49,158 bases of DNA from Actinomycetes bacterium (GTDB lineage Bacteria > Actinomycetota > Acidimicrobiia > Acidimicrobiales > JAJYXR01). Below the pieces are notes generated by a model. It was given only the letters and a program-made list of their open reading frames with translations, did no database searches and was not told where the DNA came from. The position numbers were made by a program, and so were the translations under genes. Shown here one piece after another: positions 25,965 through 34,251 of the stretch. Position 1 is the first letter of the stretch. Every line of letters begins with the position of its first letter. Where the stretch lies: positions 1-49,158 of the forward strand of contig JAJYXW010000084.1 of assembly GCA_021801525.1 (NCBI GenBank). Direction: 5' to 3'.

Positions 25965-26203
25965 CGGAGCTCACCTCCGAGGACGCCGAGGTCCCTGAAC
26001 ATGGCGAGGGTCTGCAATGCAGACTCCTCGTCGACCTTGGAGATCGCGAACCCGACGTGCACGATGGTGTAGTCGCCGACAGCCGCATCGGGCAGGTAGG
26101 CCAGGCATACCTCCTTGCGAATCCCGTCGAAGTCGACGGTCGCCATCCTGGTGCTGCGCTCCTCGCGGATATCGGTGATCCTGCCTGGCACCGCTAGGCA
26201 CAT
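25961..26203 (-). CDS. hypC: HypC, hydrogenase maturation chaperone
   Basis: 80 residues starting MCLAVPGRI; the N-terminal Cys2 (after Met removal) binds the iron and contacts HypD and the pre-large subunit. [17 protein letters not shown] and [12 protein letters not shown] are typical. Start ATG at 26203; its TGA overlaps hypD. A 190-bp spacer with a 15-bp repeat separates it from the NHL gene, so it may have its own promoter. Confidence 0.95.
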   Translation of the reverse strand: MCLAVPGRITDIREERSTRMATVDFDGIRKEVCLAYLPDAAVGDYTIVHVGFAISKVDEESALQTLAMFRDLGVLGGELR

Positions 26204-26261
26204 TGCTCATCCCTCCATCACACTGGCTGCCGGGGCGGCCGCTTGGATCGATCAAAGCTCA

Positions 26262-26321
26262 GTCGCCAGGCGGTACGTCGCCAGGCGGTACGTCGCCAGG
26301 CGGTACGTCGCCAGGCGGTGC
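26262..26321. repeat. 15-bp tandem repeat x4 upstream of hypC
   Basis: Four units GTCGCCAGGCGGTAC (the last ending GTGC) in the 190-bp spacer between the NHL-repeat gene and hypC. This is the largest internal gap of the distal operon, so the array may influence read-through to hypCDE. Confidence 0.95.
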
Positions 26322-26393
26322 ACAAGAGGCGTGAAGCCGACCCCTGGAGGATGCCGCAGATCCCAGCTGCCAGGGAATCTCGCTGCACGGAGC

Positions 26394-27527
26394 TCACCGC
26401 AGGCTCCAGATGACGACGCGGTTGTTGCCGGAGTCCGCCACCGCGAGGCACTCTCGGTGAAGGGAGATCCCGTACGGCCAGCAGAGCGTGTCATCGGCTA
26501 CCCGCTCCCAGCGGTTCTCGCCATTCGCTGCGAAATCTGGTTGTCCTAGAACCCCGTCAGCCGGCGTGGCGGATCGATCCGGCATCTCTTCCCAAATCAA
26601 GATGCGGTTGTTGGCCGTGTCGGCAACTGCCAGCCGGCTCCCCTCGGTGTCAATCGCATACGGGAAGCGCAGGCCGTCGGCGCTCTGTGGCGCGTAGGGG
26701 AGCTCGGCGCCGCTGTGGAAGTCACTCTGGCCGAGCACCATCGACGCAGGTCCATCCGCACGAGGCGGTGGGCACCAGCCGAGCACCCGGTGGTTACCGG
26801 CGTCGGTGACCAGCAGCACGGACTCGTCACCGGCCAGGTCGTGAGGCCAGCGGAAACTGTCCGGGCCGAGCGCGCCGCGGTTCTCATCACGGCTCGTTGC
26901 ATCGGGCTGGCCGATCACCACATCGGGCGCGACGTCGGGATCGGGAACGGCATCCCAAGACAGCACGCGCCTGTTGCCGGTGTCAGCCACATAGAACCGA
27001 CCGCCTATGACTGCCACACCGAAAGGCCAGTAGAAGCCCAGAGAACTGCATGCCCCATCCCGGTTCGCCTCGACGCACGAGGCATCGGGCTGGCCGATCA
27101 CCACATCGGGCGCGACGTCGGATCTCTCTGGCACGCTGTCCCATATGAGCACACGGTGGTTCCAGGCGTCTGCGACGATGAGCCGCCCCTCGTGGACGAT
27201 CACCCCAGTAGGCAGGCGCAGCCCGCGTTCGGGTCCTCTGCCACCACCTTGCGCGCCTTCGTGGGTGAAGTCGACCTGCCCGAGCACTACATCTGCGGGA
27301 CTGTGGCTCGTTCGAGGGACGCCATGCCATATGAGGATCCGGTGATTACCCGTGTCGGCAACCACGAGGCGCTCGTCATCGAGCCATACCCCGCGGGGAG
27401 CGTACAGGTGATCTGCGCTTGGAGTTGCCGAAGGCAGGGCCAAGCCGCCGGGTGCCTTCGCACCCAGCCACACGATGGGATGCGCGGACGCCGCAGCGTT
27501 CAGGGGATGGGACCCAACGACGGTCAT
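26394..27527 (-). CDS. NHL-repeat beta-propeller protein of the hydrogenase operon
   Basis: 377 residues. The ATG at 27527 overlaps the TPR gene stop (ATGA). At least six propeller blades are seen, each with a 'L.VADTGN.RILIW..VP' core (LVVADTGNHRILIW, LIVADAWNHRVLIW, FYVADTGNRRVLSW, LAVADTANNRILIW, LAVADSGNNRVVIW), alternating with 'VVIGQPDA' or 'VLGQ.DF' turns. No signal peptide, so cytoplasmic. NHL proteins recur in group 1h hydrogenase clusters as I recall; their role (assembly, scaffold or electron-transfer partner) is not established. Its place between the structural and hyp genes makes a direct role in this hydrogenase likely. Confidence 0.88.
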   Translation of the reverse strand: MTVVGSHPLNAAASAHPIVWLGAKAPGGLALPSATPSADHLYAPRGVWLDDERLVVADTGNHRILIWHGVPRTSHSPADVVLGQVDFTHEGAQGGGRGPERGLRLPTGVIVHEGRLIVADAWNHRVLIWDSVPERSDVAPDVVIGQPDASCVEANRDGACSSLGFYWPFGVAVIGGRFYVADTGNRRVLSWDAVPDPDVAPDVVIGQPDATSRDENRGALGPDSFRWPHDLAGDESVLLVTDAGNHRVLGWCPPPRADGPASMVLGQSDFHSGAELPYAPQSADGLRFPYAIDTEGSRLAVADTANNRILIWEEMPDRSATPADGVLGQPDFAANGENRWERVADDTLCWPYGISLHRECLAVADSGNNRVVIWSLR

Positions 27528-28810
27528 GAGCTGCTTACCAATCCCGGATCGGCGCCCATTCCTGACGGTGCCATTCGGGTGTCGCCCGACTTGGACTTGG
27601 ACTTGGACTCCTGCTTGGCTATCTCGTCGAGAACCGAGCGGACACTGCGAACCGCGTCACCCTGTCCGAGCTCCTCGAAGATCGCCCTGGCTTCGTGGAG
27701 GCGAGCCTTGGCCTTGTCGAAGACACCCAGATGTGCCAATGCATTGCCCTGGTTAGCCAGCACGCGCGCACGCCCTCCGGGATCACCGCAGCGGTCCCGG
27801 TTGGCAAGCACCTCTTCGTAGAGCAGGACTGCTTCGGCAATGTTCTCGGCTTGGTGGGTGGAAGGCATGTACACGAGGGCATTTGCAAGGTTGAGCTGTG
27901 TGGCCGACCAGCGATCGCGGTGGCTGTTGGGGGTGAACACCTTCAGGGCATCGCGCATCGACTGAACTGCCACGCCGATTCGCAGCAAGTCGCTCGCATC
28001 GCTCATCGGCATCGAGAGGTAGGCCAGACCGAGATTGGCGTTCGCGATGGCGAAAACCTCCGGGGCAGTGTCGATGGTGACCAGTCGCAGGGCTGCCAGG
28101 TAGTGGTCCACCGCCGTCCTCAAGAGGCGAGGGGCCGCCTCCGACATCTCTTGGTGCATCGCCGCGCAGCTCACATGAAGCTCGGCTCTGCTCACAGCCA
28201 GGTCGGTGCCCTCCAGAAGGTCGAGCGCAGCCTGGAAGGTCACCGCCGCCCTCTTGGCGCCGCCTTCGTCGAGTTGCACATTGGCCATCTGGCCGAGAAG
28301 CTGGCCTGTGAGGGCGCTGCTCACCGGCTTGGCCGCCTGGGCGGCTGCATCGAGAGCCTCGACCGCCTCACGCCGCTCCCCGCGGGCGATCGCCGCTGTC
28401 GCCTGCGCAGCGTAAGCCATGGCGGCGATCTCGCCCTCGGCTGCATCTGGTGGAGGCGGCGTATCGGTGAGGCCGGCAGCGTACGCGATGACCTCGGCGT
28501 AGCAGGCCAGGGCTCCGTTCGCCACGACCCGGATCTCGTTCAGGAGCTCTGCGGAGGGAGCCAGGACCAACCGGTTCACGAGGCTCACGGGGTCATTGCC
28601 GGTTATCGCCTCCAGAGCGCCTGGGAGCTCACCCGACAGGGCCAGCTCGTAGTAGCGAAGTCCTTCGGGCCATGCCTCGGGAAGGTGCCCGCCTACAAGC
28701 GAGTCGCAAGCCTCGGCATGTCCCGGCCCTTCAGAAACGAGCAGGTATCCCGCCGGCAGCGGCCAGATCCCGACAGGCTGGGGACTCAGGAGGAAACATT
28801 CCTCATGCAT
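27524..28810 (-). CDS. TPR-like helical protein of the hydrogenase operon
   Basis: 428 residues from ATG 28810, chosen for AGGGG 7 nt upstream (ATG 28825 is closer to a poor site). Nearly all helical; residues about 150-410 show TPR-like pairs (AAMAYAAQATAAIARGERREAVEAL, ATQLNLANALVYMP, ARVLANQGNALAHLGVFDKAKARL). The N-terminal 100 residues (SPQPVGIWPLPAGYLLVSEG) look distinct. No signal peptide. TPR proteins occur in similar hydrogenase clusters and probably mediate protein-protein contacts during maturation or supercomplex formation. A Lys/Ser repeat (KQESKSKSKSG) lies near the C-terminus. Function inferred from context only. Confidence 0.75.
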   Translation of the reverse strand: MHEECFLLSPQPVGIWPLPAGYLLVSEGPGHAEACDSLVGGHLPEAWPEGLRYYELALSGELPGALEAITGNDPVSLVNRLVLAPSAELLNEIRVVANGALACYAEVIAYAAGLTDTPPPPDAAEGEIAAMAYAAQATAAIARGERREAVEALDAAAQAAKPVSSALTGQLLGQMANVQLDEGGAKRAAVTFQAALDLLEGTDLAVSRAELHVSCAAMHQEMSEAAPRLLRTAVDHYLAALRLVTIDTAPEVFAIANANLGLAYLSMPMSDASDLLRIGVAVQSMRDALKVFTPNSHRDRWSATQLNLANALVYMPSTHQAENIAEAVLLYEEVLANRDRCGDPGGRARVLANQGNALAHLGVFDKAKARLHEARAIFEELGQGDAVRSVRSVLDEIAKQESKSKSKSGDTRMAPSGMGADPGLVSSS

Positions 28811-28883
28811 CCGGCGGCCCCTCATGCTCCCGCCGGGCAAAGCAGGCGATCCACGCAGCGGCCACGAGCGGCCGGCCCATTGC

Positions 28884-29450
28884 TCATCCCTCTGGTCTGC
28901 CCTGAGGGGTGCAAAGCACCGCGTTGGCTGCGTCGGTCTCCCACATCGCACGCACCATTGCAGCGACGCGGCCCATCGCCAGGGCGACCGGCGCGCTCAG
29001 CGGGGCCCCGAAGGCAACGTCACCGGCCTCGATCAAGAACACAGTGACATCGCGCGGGTACTCCTCGCCGAGCAGCCACCGACCAAGTGACAGGGCATGG
29101 TCCCATCGGAAGCTATGGCTGTGGAGCCCCTCGAGCGGTGGGGTGTTCTCGAGCTGATCGGCCGGGACCCTGAAGATCGTGCCCGGAGGAGATCCGCTCG
29201 ACGAGGCGTCGACGATGATGACACGCCTTGCAGCGCGCATCTTGAAGGCAACGTCCATCCCGGCGGTGCCTCCGTCGACCAGAACCACCCCTGTTCGGGG
29301 AACGCCCTCCTCCCAGAGGTGGCGCACCAGGGTCGGCCCGACAGCGTCGTCGCCGCGGAGCAGGTTCCCGCACCCTATGACAACGATGTCGCCGCTGCCG
29401 CTGCCGCTGCCGCTGCCGCTGTTGCCGCTGCCGCTGTTGCCGGTCGCCAT
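28884..29450 (-). CDS. Hydrogenase large-subunit maturation protease
   Basis: 188 residues; ATG at 29450, 19 bp after the large-subunit stop. HyaD/HybD-like fold: DIVVIGCGNLLRGDDAVG (candidate Ni-site acid D34/D35), VIIVDAS (D81) and a later His (H110/H112). These are the three positions that sense nickel in the precursor before cutting the large-subunit tail. Unusual: the family normally starts at the first strand, but here a Ser-Gly repeat (SGSG units, residues 5-20) precedes it, encoded by GCCGCT repeats. The enzyme would cleave after the final His of the large subunit, leaving a 19-residue peptide. Confidence 0.9.
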   Translation of the reverse strand: MATGNSGSGNSGSGSGSGSGDIVVIGCGNLLRGDDAVGPTLVRHLWEEGVPRTGVVLVDGGTAGMDVAFKMRAARRVIIVDASSSGSPPGTIFRVPADQLENTPPLEGLHSHSFRWDHALSLGRWLLGEEYPRDVTVFLIEAGDVAFGAPLSAPVALAMGRVAAMVRAMWETDAANAVLCTPQGRPEG

Positions 29451-29469
29451 CACATGCCCGGCTGCCGGC

Positions 29470-31077
29470 TCACACTTCGCCGTTGACCACGAACTTCGCG
29501 AGCTCGCGTCCCGAGCGTGCGTCATATGCATGGACGGTGCACACGAGGCAGGAGTCGAAGCTGCGAGCCACCAGACCGAGCTCGACAGGGTCCTCAATGT
29601 CCGCAATCGGCGCACCGACGAACGCCTGCTCCATCGGACCGAGCACATCACCGCTATCGCGCGGTCCGATGTTCCAGGCAGTCGGGGTGATCACCTGGTA
29701 GTTGGCAATCTTGCCATCGTCGATGACGATCCAGTCCGCCAGGGCGCCCCTGGCTGCTTCGGTGGCGCCGAAGCCCCTGCCCTCGGCAAGTTCGGCGGGC
29801 TTGGTGCAGAAGCTCTCCTTCAAGTCGAGCTGGTCCAACCACTCACGTACCCACTTGTAGTACTTGGGTCCCTCATGGACACGAGCAAGCTGGCGGACCA
29901 TCACCGACGCCCCGATCCGGTTGTACATGTCGAGGAACAGCCCGTCGTCGTCCTGGTGGGCGGCGGCATTCGGGGCGGCGGCAACCATGCGCCTGGCAAG
30001 CGGACCTACCTCGAGGGGTACATAACCCTGCCCAGGCACGTCGTAGCGAGGAGATTTCGCCCAGCTGTACTTTCCCTGCTCTGCGCCCGCCTTGGGATCG
30101 ATCGGATCGGTGACACCTTCGAATGGGTGGAGCAACCCGGACCCCTTGTAGAAGGAGTGAGCCGTGTCCTCAGAGACGCGGGCCTGATCGAACTCGCTGA
30201 ACTTTCCTTCGGCGAACACCCCGGAGCGGTTGATGAGCGCGGCGTTACGGCCTTCGATCGTGGGGTTCTCGTAGAGCGAAGGCTCGAAATACGTGCCGGT
30301 CGCGAGATAGTTGCCACACCCACGGCCGAACTTGTCCAGGCCGACGTCCAAGCAGTAGCGGATGAAGAAACCACAGTCGCTGTTGTGCTGGCTCTCGTTC
30401 TCGTCGACCCAGGCGAGGACGTCGTCCCAGGTCTTGTTCTCGAGCCAGCGGTCGACCGAGCAGCCGAGCCACTGGCCCTCGAGCCATGCGTCTTTCCAAC
30501 TCTCGAGGATTGCTATCGACCGAGTCACCTCGGCGAGGGTCGGTGCTGACATGACCCCGCCAGGGATCATGAAGCTCGAGTGCGGCCACTGGCCACCGAA
30601 CATCGCGTACACCTCCACGGGCTTGCTCGACAGCACGACGCCGGGTTGGTAGCTCGTGCCGACATAAGGGGCGAAGCGGCGTATACACTCCTCGTAGAGA
30701 GGTGACTTGGCGTAGTTCTTGTTGGTAAGGTCGATGGCAAAGATGGCGTAGAAATAGCGCGGGATGCTCTGCAAGGTCTCGCATGCCTGGGCGATGTTGC
30801 GGATCAGCGTCGCGTTCGCCGGGACGTGGGTCTTCCACGCGACGTCGAGGGCGTAAGCCGACTTGTAGAGGTGGCTTCCCCCGCAGATGCCGCATATGCG
30901 CGGTGTGACGATGAGGCCGGCCTGGGGGTCCTTGCCCTTCAGGATCATCTCGAAGCCACGGAACATTCCGGCTGTCGTCCACGCCGAGCTGACGACTCCG
31001 TCGTCTATCGCCACCCGGACGTCCAGGTCCCCCTCGACACGCCCCAGCGGACTTACATGAAGATCTATCGTGCTCAT
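29470..31077 (-). CDS. hhyL: [NiFe] hydrogenase large subunit, group 1h (high-affinity) type
   Basis: 535 residues; ATG at 31077. GRVEGDLD at the N-terminus, L1 motif RICGICGGSH (C62, C65) and L2 motif DSCLVCTVH (C510, C513, H516) supply the four Ni-binding cysteines. A 19-residue tail after H516 (AYDARSGRELAKFVVNGEV) would be removed by the protease next door. L1 with CGGSH and L2 with DSC rather than DPC match the actinobacterial group 1h/5 enzymes as I know them. These oxidise H2 at atmospheric concentrations and feed electrons to the respiratory chain. No membrane segment, so anchoring depends on partners. Subgroup is by eye. Confidence 0.95.
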   Translation of the reverse strand: MSTIDLHVSPLGRVEGDLDVRVAIDDGVVSSAWTTAGMFRGFEMILKGKDPQAGLIVTPRICGICGGSHLYKSAYALDVAWKTHVPANATLIRNIAQACETLQSIPRYFYAIFAIDLTNKNYAKSPLYEECIRRFAPYVGTSYQPGVVLSSKPVEVYAMFGGQWPHSSFMIPGGVMSAPTLAEVTRSIAILESWKDAWLEGQWLGCSVDRWLENKTWDDVLAWVDENESQHNSDCGFFIRYCLDVGLDKFGRGCGNYLATGTYFEPSLYENPTIEGRNAALINRSGVFAEGKFSEFDQARVSEDTAHSFYKGSGLLHPFEGVTDPIDPKAGAEQGKYSWAKSPRYDVPGQGYVPLEVGPLARRMVAAAPNAAAHQDDDGLFLDMYNRIGASVMVRQLARVHEGPKYYKWVREWLDQLDLKESFCTKPAELAEGRGFGATEAARGALADWIVIDDGKIANYQVITPTAWNIGPRDSGDVLGPMEQAFVGAPIADIEDPVELGLVARSFDSCLVCTVHAYDARSGRELAKFVVNGEV

Positions 31078-31114
31078 CTGGCGTGCTCTTTCCTCTCTCG
31101 GGATGGGGTCGTCA

Positions 31115-32086
31115 TCAGACGACGAACATGTCTTCCTTGGACCACTGTGGCGCGGCGACGCGAGCAGCCGCGGCATGCGCCATGTAGGTGAGATGATCGG
31201 TTCCCTCGGGGACCTCCTTCGGGATCACACCGCTCACCTTCTGAGTCTTGAACACGGTTCCGGGTGCCAGCTCCATGAAGGGAAACTCAGGCTCGGTGCA
31301 ACCGAGGCAGGGCATTCCTGCCCTGGTCTTGGAGCTCTGGCGATTCCACAGGATCCGGTTACACGGAGAGTGCGTCATGGGCCCACGGCAGCCAAACTCG
31401 TAGAACAGGCATCCGGTCCTTGTACCTTCGCCAAAGGAGGCAGTCGCCTGCTTGTACTCGAAGAACTGGACTCTCGTGCAGCCGGTCTGGGTGAAGGTCT
31501 TGAAGAAGGTTTGAGGGCGGTGCAGGTCGTCGAGGGCAATATCTGCGGCGCGTCCCGAAGCGAGAGCCACCAAGATCTGGGTGATCCAGTCCGGGTGCGC
31601 TGGGCAGCCGGGAATGTTGATCACCGGTAGTCCGGCCTTGGAAACGAAGTCCGCCCCGAGATAGCCACCCTTGTTGCGCTTGTGGAACTGGAGGCCGGTC
31701 GAGCCGCTTGGGTTCGGGGCGGTGGCCGGGACGCCGCCCCAGCAGGCGCAGTCGCCTATGGCGACGACGATGCTCGCGGCGCGGGCCAGTTCGTCCACCC
31801 ACTCCTTCATCGGGCGGTCGGCAAAGATGTCATACCGGCCCGTGCCGTCGGGTCCTTCGATGACGGTGCCCTCGAACACGAAGATGTCGAGGGGTGTGCT
31901 CCCGTCGGCGCAGTCACGAAAGATCTTTTGCGCCTGGTTCCCCAGCTCCATCCCGAGCGAGGGATGCCATATGACGTCGAGGCCGAAGTCGACGATCAGA
32001 TCTACGACGTTCGGCTCCTCGGCGTTGAGGAACGACATGGTGTTGCCACTGCACGCTCCCCCCTGGAACCACAGGACTGACGCCAT
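31115..32086 (-). CDS. hhyS: [NiFe] hydrogenase small subunit, group 1h type
   Basis: 323 residues; ATG at 32086 after GGAGGAGAC. It starts directly at the mature fold (SVLWFQGGACSGNTMSFL) with no twin-arginine signal, so the enzyme stays cytoplasmic. Iron-sulfur ligands: C12, C113 and C161 (proximal); the usual second Cys of CxxC is N15, consistent with the 3-Cys/1-Asp proximal cluster described for actinobacterial-type hydrogenases. At the distal site the usual H-x-x-C reads Q200-T-G-C203. C226, C233, C242, C260 and C263 supply the distal and medial clusters. C115 is an extra Cys. It precedes the large subunit by 37 bp. Confidence 0.95.
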   Translation of the reverse strand: MASVLWFQGGACSGNTMSFLNAEEPNVVDLIVDFGLDVIWHPSLGMELGNQAQKIFRDCADGSTPLDIFVFEGTVIEGPDGTGRYDIFADRPMKEWVDELARAASIVVAIGDCACWGGVPATAPNPSGSTGLQFHKRNKGGYLGADFVSKAGLPVINIPGCPAHPDWITQILVALASGRAADIALDDLHRPQTFFKTFTQTGCTRVQFFEYKQATASFGEGTRTGCLFYEFGCRGPMTHSPCNRILWNRQSSKTRAGMPCLGCTEPEFPFMELAPGTVFKTQKVSGVIPKEVPEGTDHLTYMAHAAAARVAAPQWSKEDMFVV

Positions 32087-32268
32087 CGTATGCTGTCTCC
32101 TCCAGTCGTGGTGCTATCCGATTAGTTGTGATGCTTCTGTACTTCCAATATTGCTTGTGAACTTGCAACAGAGTCCGGTATGCAGTTCCTGACAGATCTC
32201 CTTGACGAATGCGAGGCTGGTGGAACGGTCGGCCGTTCAGACCGGCGTCTCCGACCGGCTGCGGGTGC

Positions 32269-32826
32269 TCAACGTCCCCCGATGCGTTGACCGAGCGACT
32301 TGGCGATCTCGAGCAGCACGCCAAGGCCGCGGGACACGTCGGGATCCTTCAGGGCGCGAAGCGCCCCGAACGCTCCGGCTACCCGAGTGTCACCCATACG
32401 CGCGCGCGCGACGCCTTCCGTGGTTGCCACCGCGAGCATCGACACCACCTCGACTGTTCTCGGATCGGCTATCGGGGAGCGGAGCACGGCAAGGATGCTC
32501 GGAAGATCGGCTTCGAGGGCCGTGGCCACCTCGATAACATTCGAAACCCTCGTGACGCCGATGCCGAATTCGGCGTCCTTCAATTCCTGAACGCCCTCTG
32601 CCACGCTTTCGATGATCGTGTCTCCACGCTCGAGCACCCCGCTTATGGCGAGCACGATGCTCGACAGCAGCTCTGCGTTGTCGAGCAGCGTTACCAGGGC
32701 GGCCGCAACCGCCGGATCGTCGAGGCGCTCGATGACGGCATCGCCCGGTCTCGAACTTTCGTTGGCGCTATTGCTCGCGTCCGGTGGCAGCGAGGTCGAT
32801 GCCACCGACATCGGCTCGTTTGCCAC
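32269..32826 (-). CDS. DUF1641-like protein, first gene of the hydrogenase operon
   Basis: 185 residues; GTG at 32826 follows AAGGAGG, whereas the longer frame lies in the regulator promoter. A disordered 25-residue N-terminus is followed by a helical domain with 'LDDPAVAAALVTLLDNAELL' and ending 'GALRALKDPDVSRGLGVLLEIAKSLGQ', the typical DUF1641 tail. DUF1641 proteins accompany oxidoreductases such as formate dehydrogenases and hydrogenases; the molecular role is unknown. It is separated from the small subunit by 182 bp, which may hold a second promoter (AT-rich at about 32120-32170). Confidence 0.82.
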   Translation of the reverse strand: MANEPMSVASTSLPPDASNSANESSRPGDAVIERLDDPAVAAALVTLLDNAELLSSIVLAISGVLERGDTIIESVAEGVQELKDAEFGIGVTRVSNVIEVATALEADLPSILAVLRSPIADPRTVEVVSMLAVATTEGVARARMGDTRVAGAFGALRALKDPDVSRGLGVLLEIAKSLGQRIGGR

Positions 32827-32865
32827 AGGATCCCCCTCCTTGCGTGGCTCGGCGATCTCGGTTGT

Positions 32866-32881
32866 TCGGCCAGTCGGCCGA
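32866..32881. promoter_or_regulatory. Palindrome in the hydrogenase/AraC divergent promoter
   Basis: TCGGCC-AGTC-GGCCGA, flanked by TTGT and CACAA, sits in the 150-bp spacer between the DUF1641 gene and the AraC-type regulator. A second weak dyad GGAT-N4-ATCC lies nearby (about 32910). A candidate binding site for the regulator controlling H2-oxidation genes. Confidence 0.5.
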
Positions 32882-32976
32882 CACAAGGGACCGTAGTCCT
32901 CAATGCGATGGATTACTATCCGCTTTACGCAGGGAGCATCCGCTGGGCGTAACTTTTTCTGGAGCTCTCGGACAAG

Positions 32977-34098
32977 GTGACCTCCAACCGCATGAATACC
33001 GGTGAACCAGAGGGACTGCGGCTCTCGAGGCTTCGCAAGCTCGACACGAGCCGCATAGGCACGCGGGTCCAGCCACGGATCAAACCCCGGGGGGTGCCAC
33101 CGGCGCTGCGTGATCGCCTGCTCTACAGCACGGTCGAGGTTAAGGTGGCCGAGTCCCTCGGACGATCTGTGCTCGGCCGGCACCGGCTATCAGTCCTCGC
33201 CGATGGACTGGGCGCTGACGGGCCAGCAGGAGCGACCGAGGAGTTCTGTGCCACCTGGCATGCCGTGCGCTTCCGCGACGTAGTCCTCGGCCACCTCGAC
33301 TACGGCGCCGCGGTCGAGGTGGTCGCCGAGCACCCGCCGAACGACTGGATGCTCATCATGCCGACGAACGGCTCCGTTACGGCTACCACACCCGTTGGCA
33401 CGACGGTCGCATCGCCCATCTGTGCTGCGCTTCCCGCTCCAGGCGGGCCCGGTCCTTTCACGCTGAGATGCGAGCCATCGACCTCGCAGCTCCTCGTGAT
33501 AATCGATCACCAGGCGCTCGTCGCTCATCTGCGCAGGCTTCTCGGCCGGAGCCTGGACGAGCCCCTCGTGTTCGACCCGGGAATGAACCTGGCTGTAGGC
33601 CGGGCCAGCCGGTGGAACTTCGCCATCCAGATGCTCCACGCGGAGCTGCTCGACCCGGGCTCGCTCATTCACCAAGGGGTCGGGATAGGCCAACTCGAGG
33701 AGTTCTTGATGAGCTCGCTTCTCTTCGGCCACCGCTCCAACTACAGCCGGCAGCTCGAAGGTGTCGCCCGTCCGGTGGAGCACCGCGTGACCAGGGCCGC
33801 GCAGAACTTCATCGAGATGCACCTGGCCGAGCCCCTCCAGATACCCCTGATGGCCAAAGCACTGGGCGTGAGCGTGAGAACGATCGAGACTGCATTTCGC
33901 GCCGACCTCGGTACAACCCCTACCAGTTACATCAAGGAGCGCAGGCTGGAGCGCATCCGGGCCGACCTTGCCGACGCCGAGCCGGGGTCGACGGTGACCG
34001 AGATCGCACTGCGATGGGGCATGGTCCATCTGGGGCGCTTCGCTGCGGACTACCGGGCACGCTTCGGTGAGGCTCCGTCGAGGACCCTGCGGCACTGA
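32977..34098 (+). CDS. AraC family transcriptional regulator
   Basis: 373 residues from GTG 32977; ATG 32992 is equally possible because both have weak ribosome sites. The N-terminal domain (about 50-230) is cupin-like, as in AraC_binding_2 regulators (HAVRFRDVVLGHLDYG, MLIMPTNGSVTA). The C-terminal 100 residues carry two HTH units (LQIPLMAKALGVSVRTIETAFRADLGTTPTSYIKERRLERI and STVTEIALRWGMVHLGRFAADYRARFGEAPSRTLR). It is divergent from the hydrogenase operon and upstream of hypAB on its own strand, making it the obvious candidate regulator. AraC-type control of hydrogenases is not the standard case, so the link is inferred from position. Confidence 0.85.
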   Translation: MTSNRMNTGEPEGLRLSRLRKLDTSRIGTRVQPRIKPRGVPPALRDRLLYSTVEVKVAESLGRSVLGRHRLSVLADGLGADGPAGATEEFCATWHAVRFRDVVLGHLDYGAAVEVVAEHPPNDWMLIMPTNGSVTATTPVGTTVASPICAALPAPGGPGPFTLRCEPSTSQLLVIIDHQALVAHLRRLLGRSLDEPLVFDPGMNLAVGRASRWNFAIQMLHAELLDPGSLIHQGVGIGQLEEFLMSSLLFGHRSNYSRQLEGVARPVEHRVTRAAQNFIEMHLAEPLQIPLMAKALGVSVRTIETAFRADLGTTPTSYIKERRLERIRADLADAEPGSTVTEIALRWGMVHLGRFAADYRARFGEAPSRTLRH

Positions 34099-34108
34099 CC
34101 GAACGGGC

Positions 34109-34186
34109 CCGGCTGCGGGCCCCGGCTGCCACCGGCTGCCACCGGCTGCCACCGGCTGCGGGCCCCGGCTGCCACCGGCTGCCGGC
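34109..34186. repeat. GGCTGCC-AC type repeats before hypA
   Basis: Built from CCGGCTGCCAC (11 bp) and a 22-bp unit GGCTGCGGGCCCCGGCTGCC(AC) present twice (34111-34132 and 34154-34175). It lies between the AraC stop and hypA; GGGCCC cores can fold, so it may terminate or attenuate transcription. Confidence 0.8.
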
Positions 34187-34251
34187 TACCTCATGCGCCG
34201 CACGCTGGTCGGCGCTACGCTCGGCGCGTCCGAACCCGCTGGGGGTCAACG

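Noticed and set aside
26262..26321. Short direct repeats as a CRISPR array
   Set aside because: 15-bp head-to-tail units without spacers; no cas genes. The same applies to the arrays at 18281, 34109 and 37057.
29179..30549. 456-codon plus-strand ORF
   Set aside because: Antisense shadow of the hydrogenase large subunit and protease; no domain.
32120..32170. Imperfect dyad TTGC...GCAA before the small subunit
   Set aside because: Three internal mismatches; may be promoter-related AT-rich DNA but not a supportable operator.
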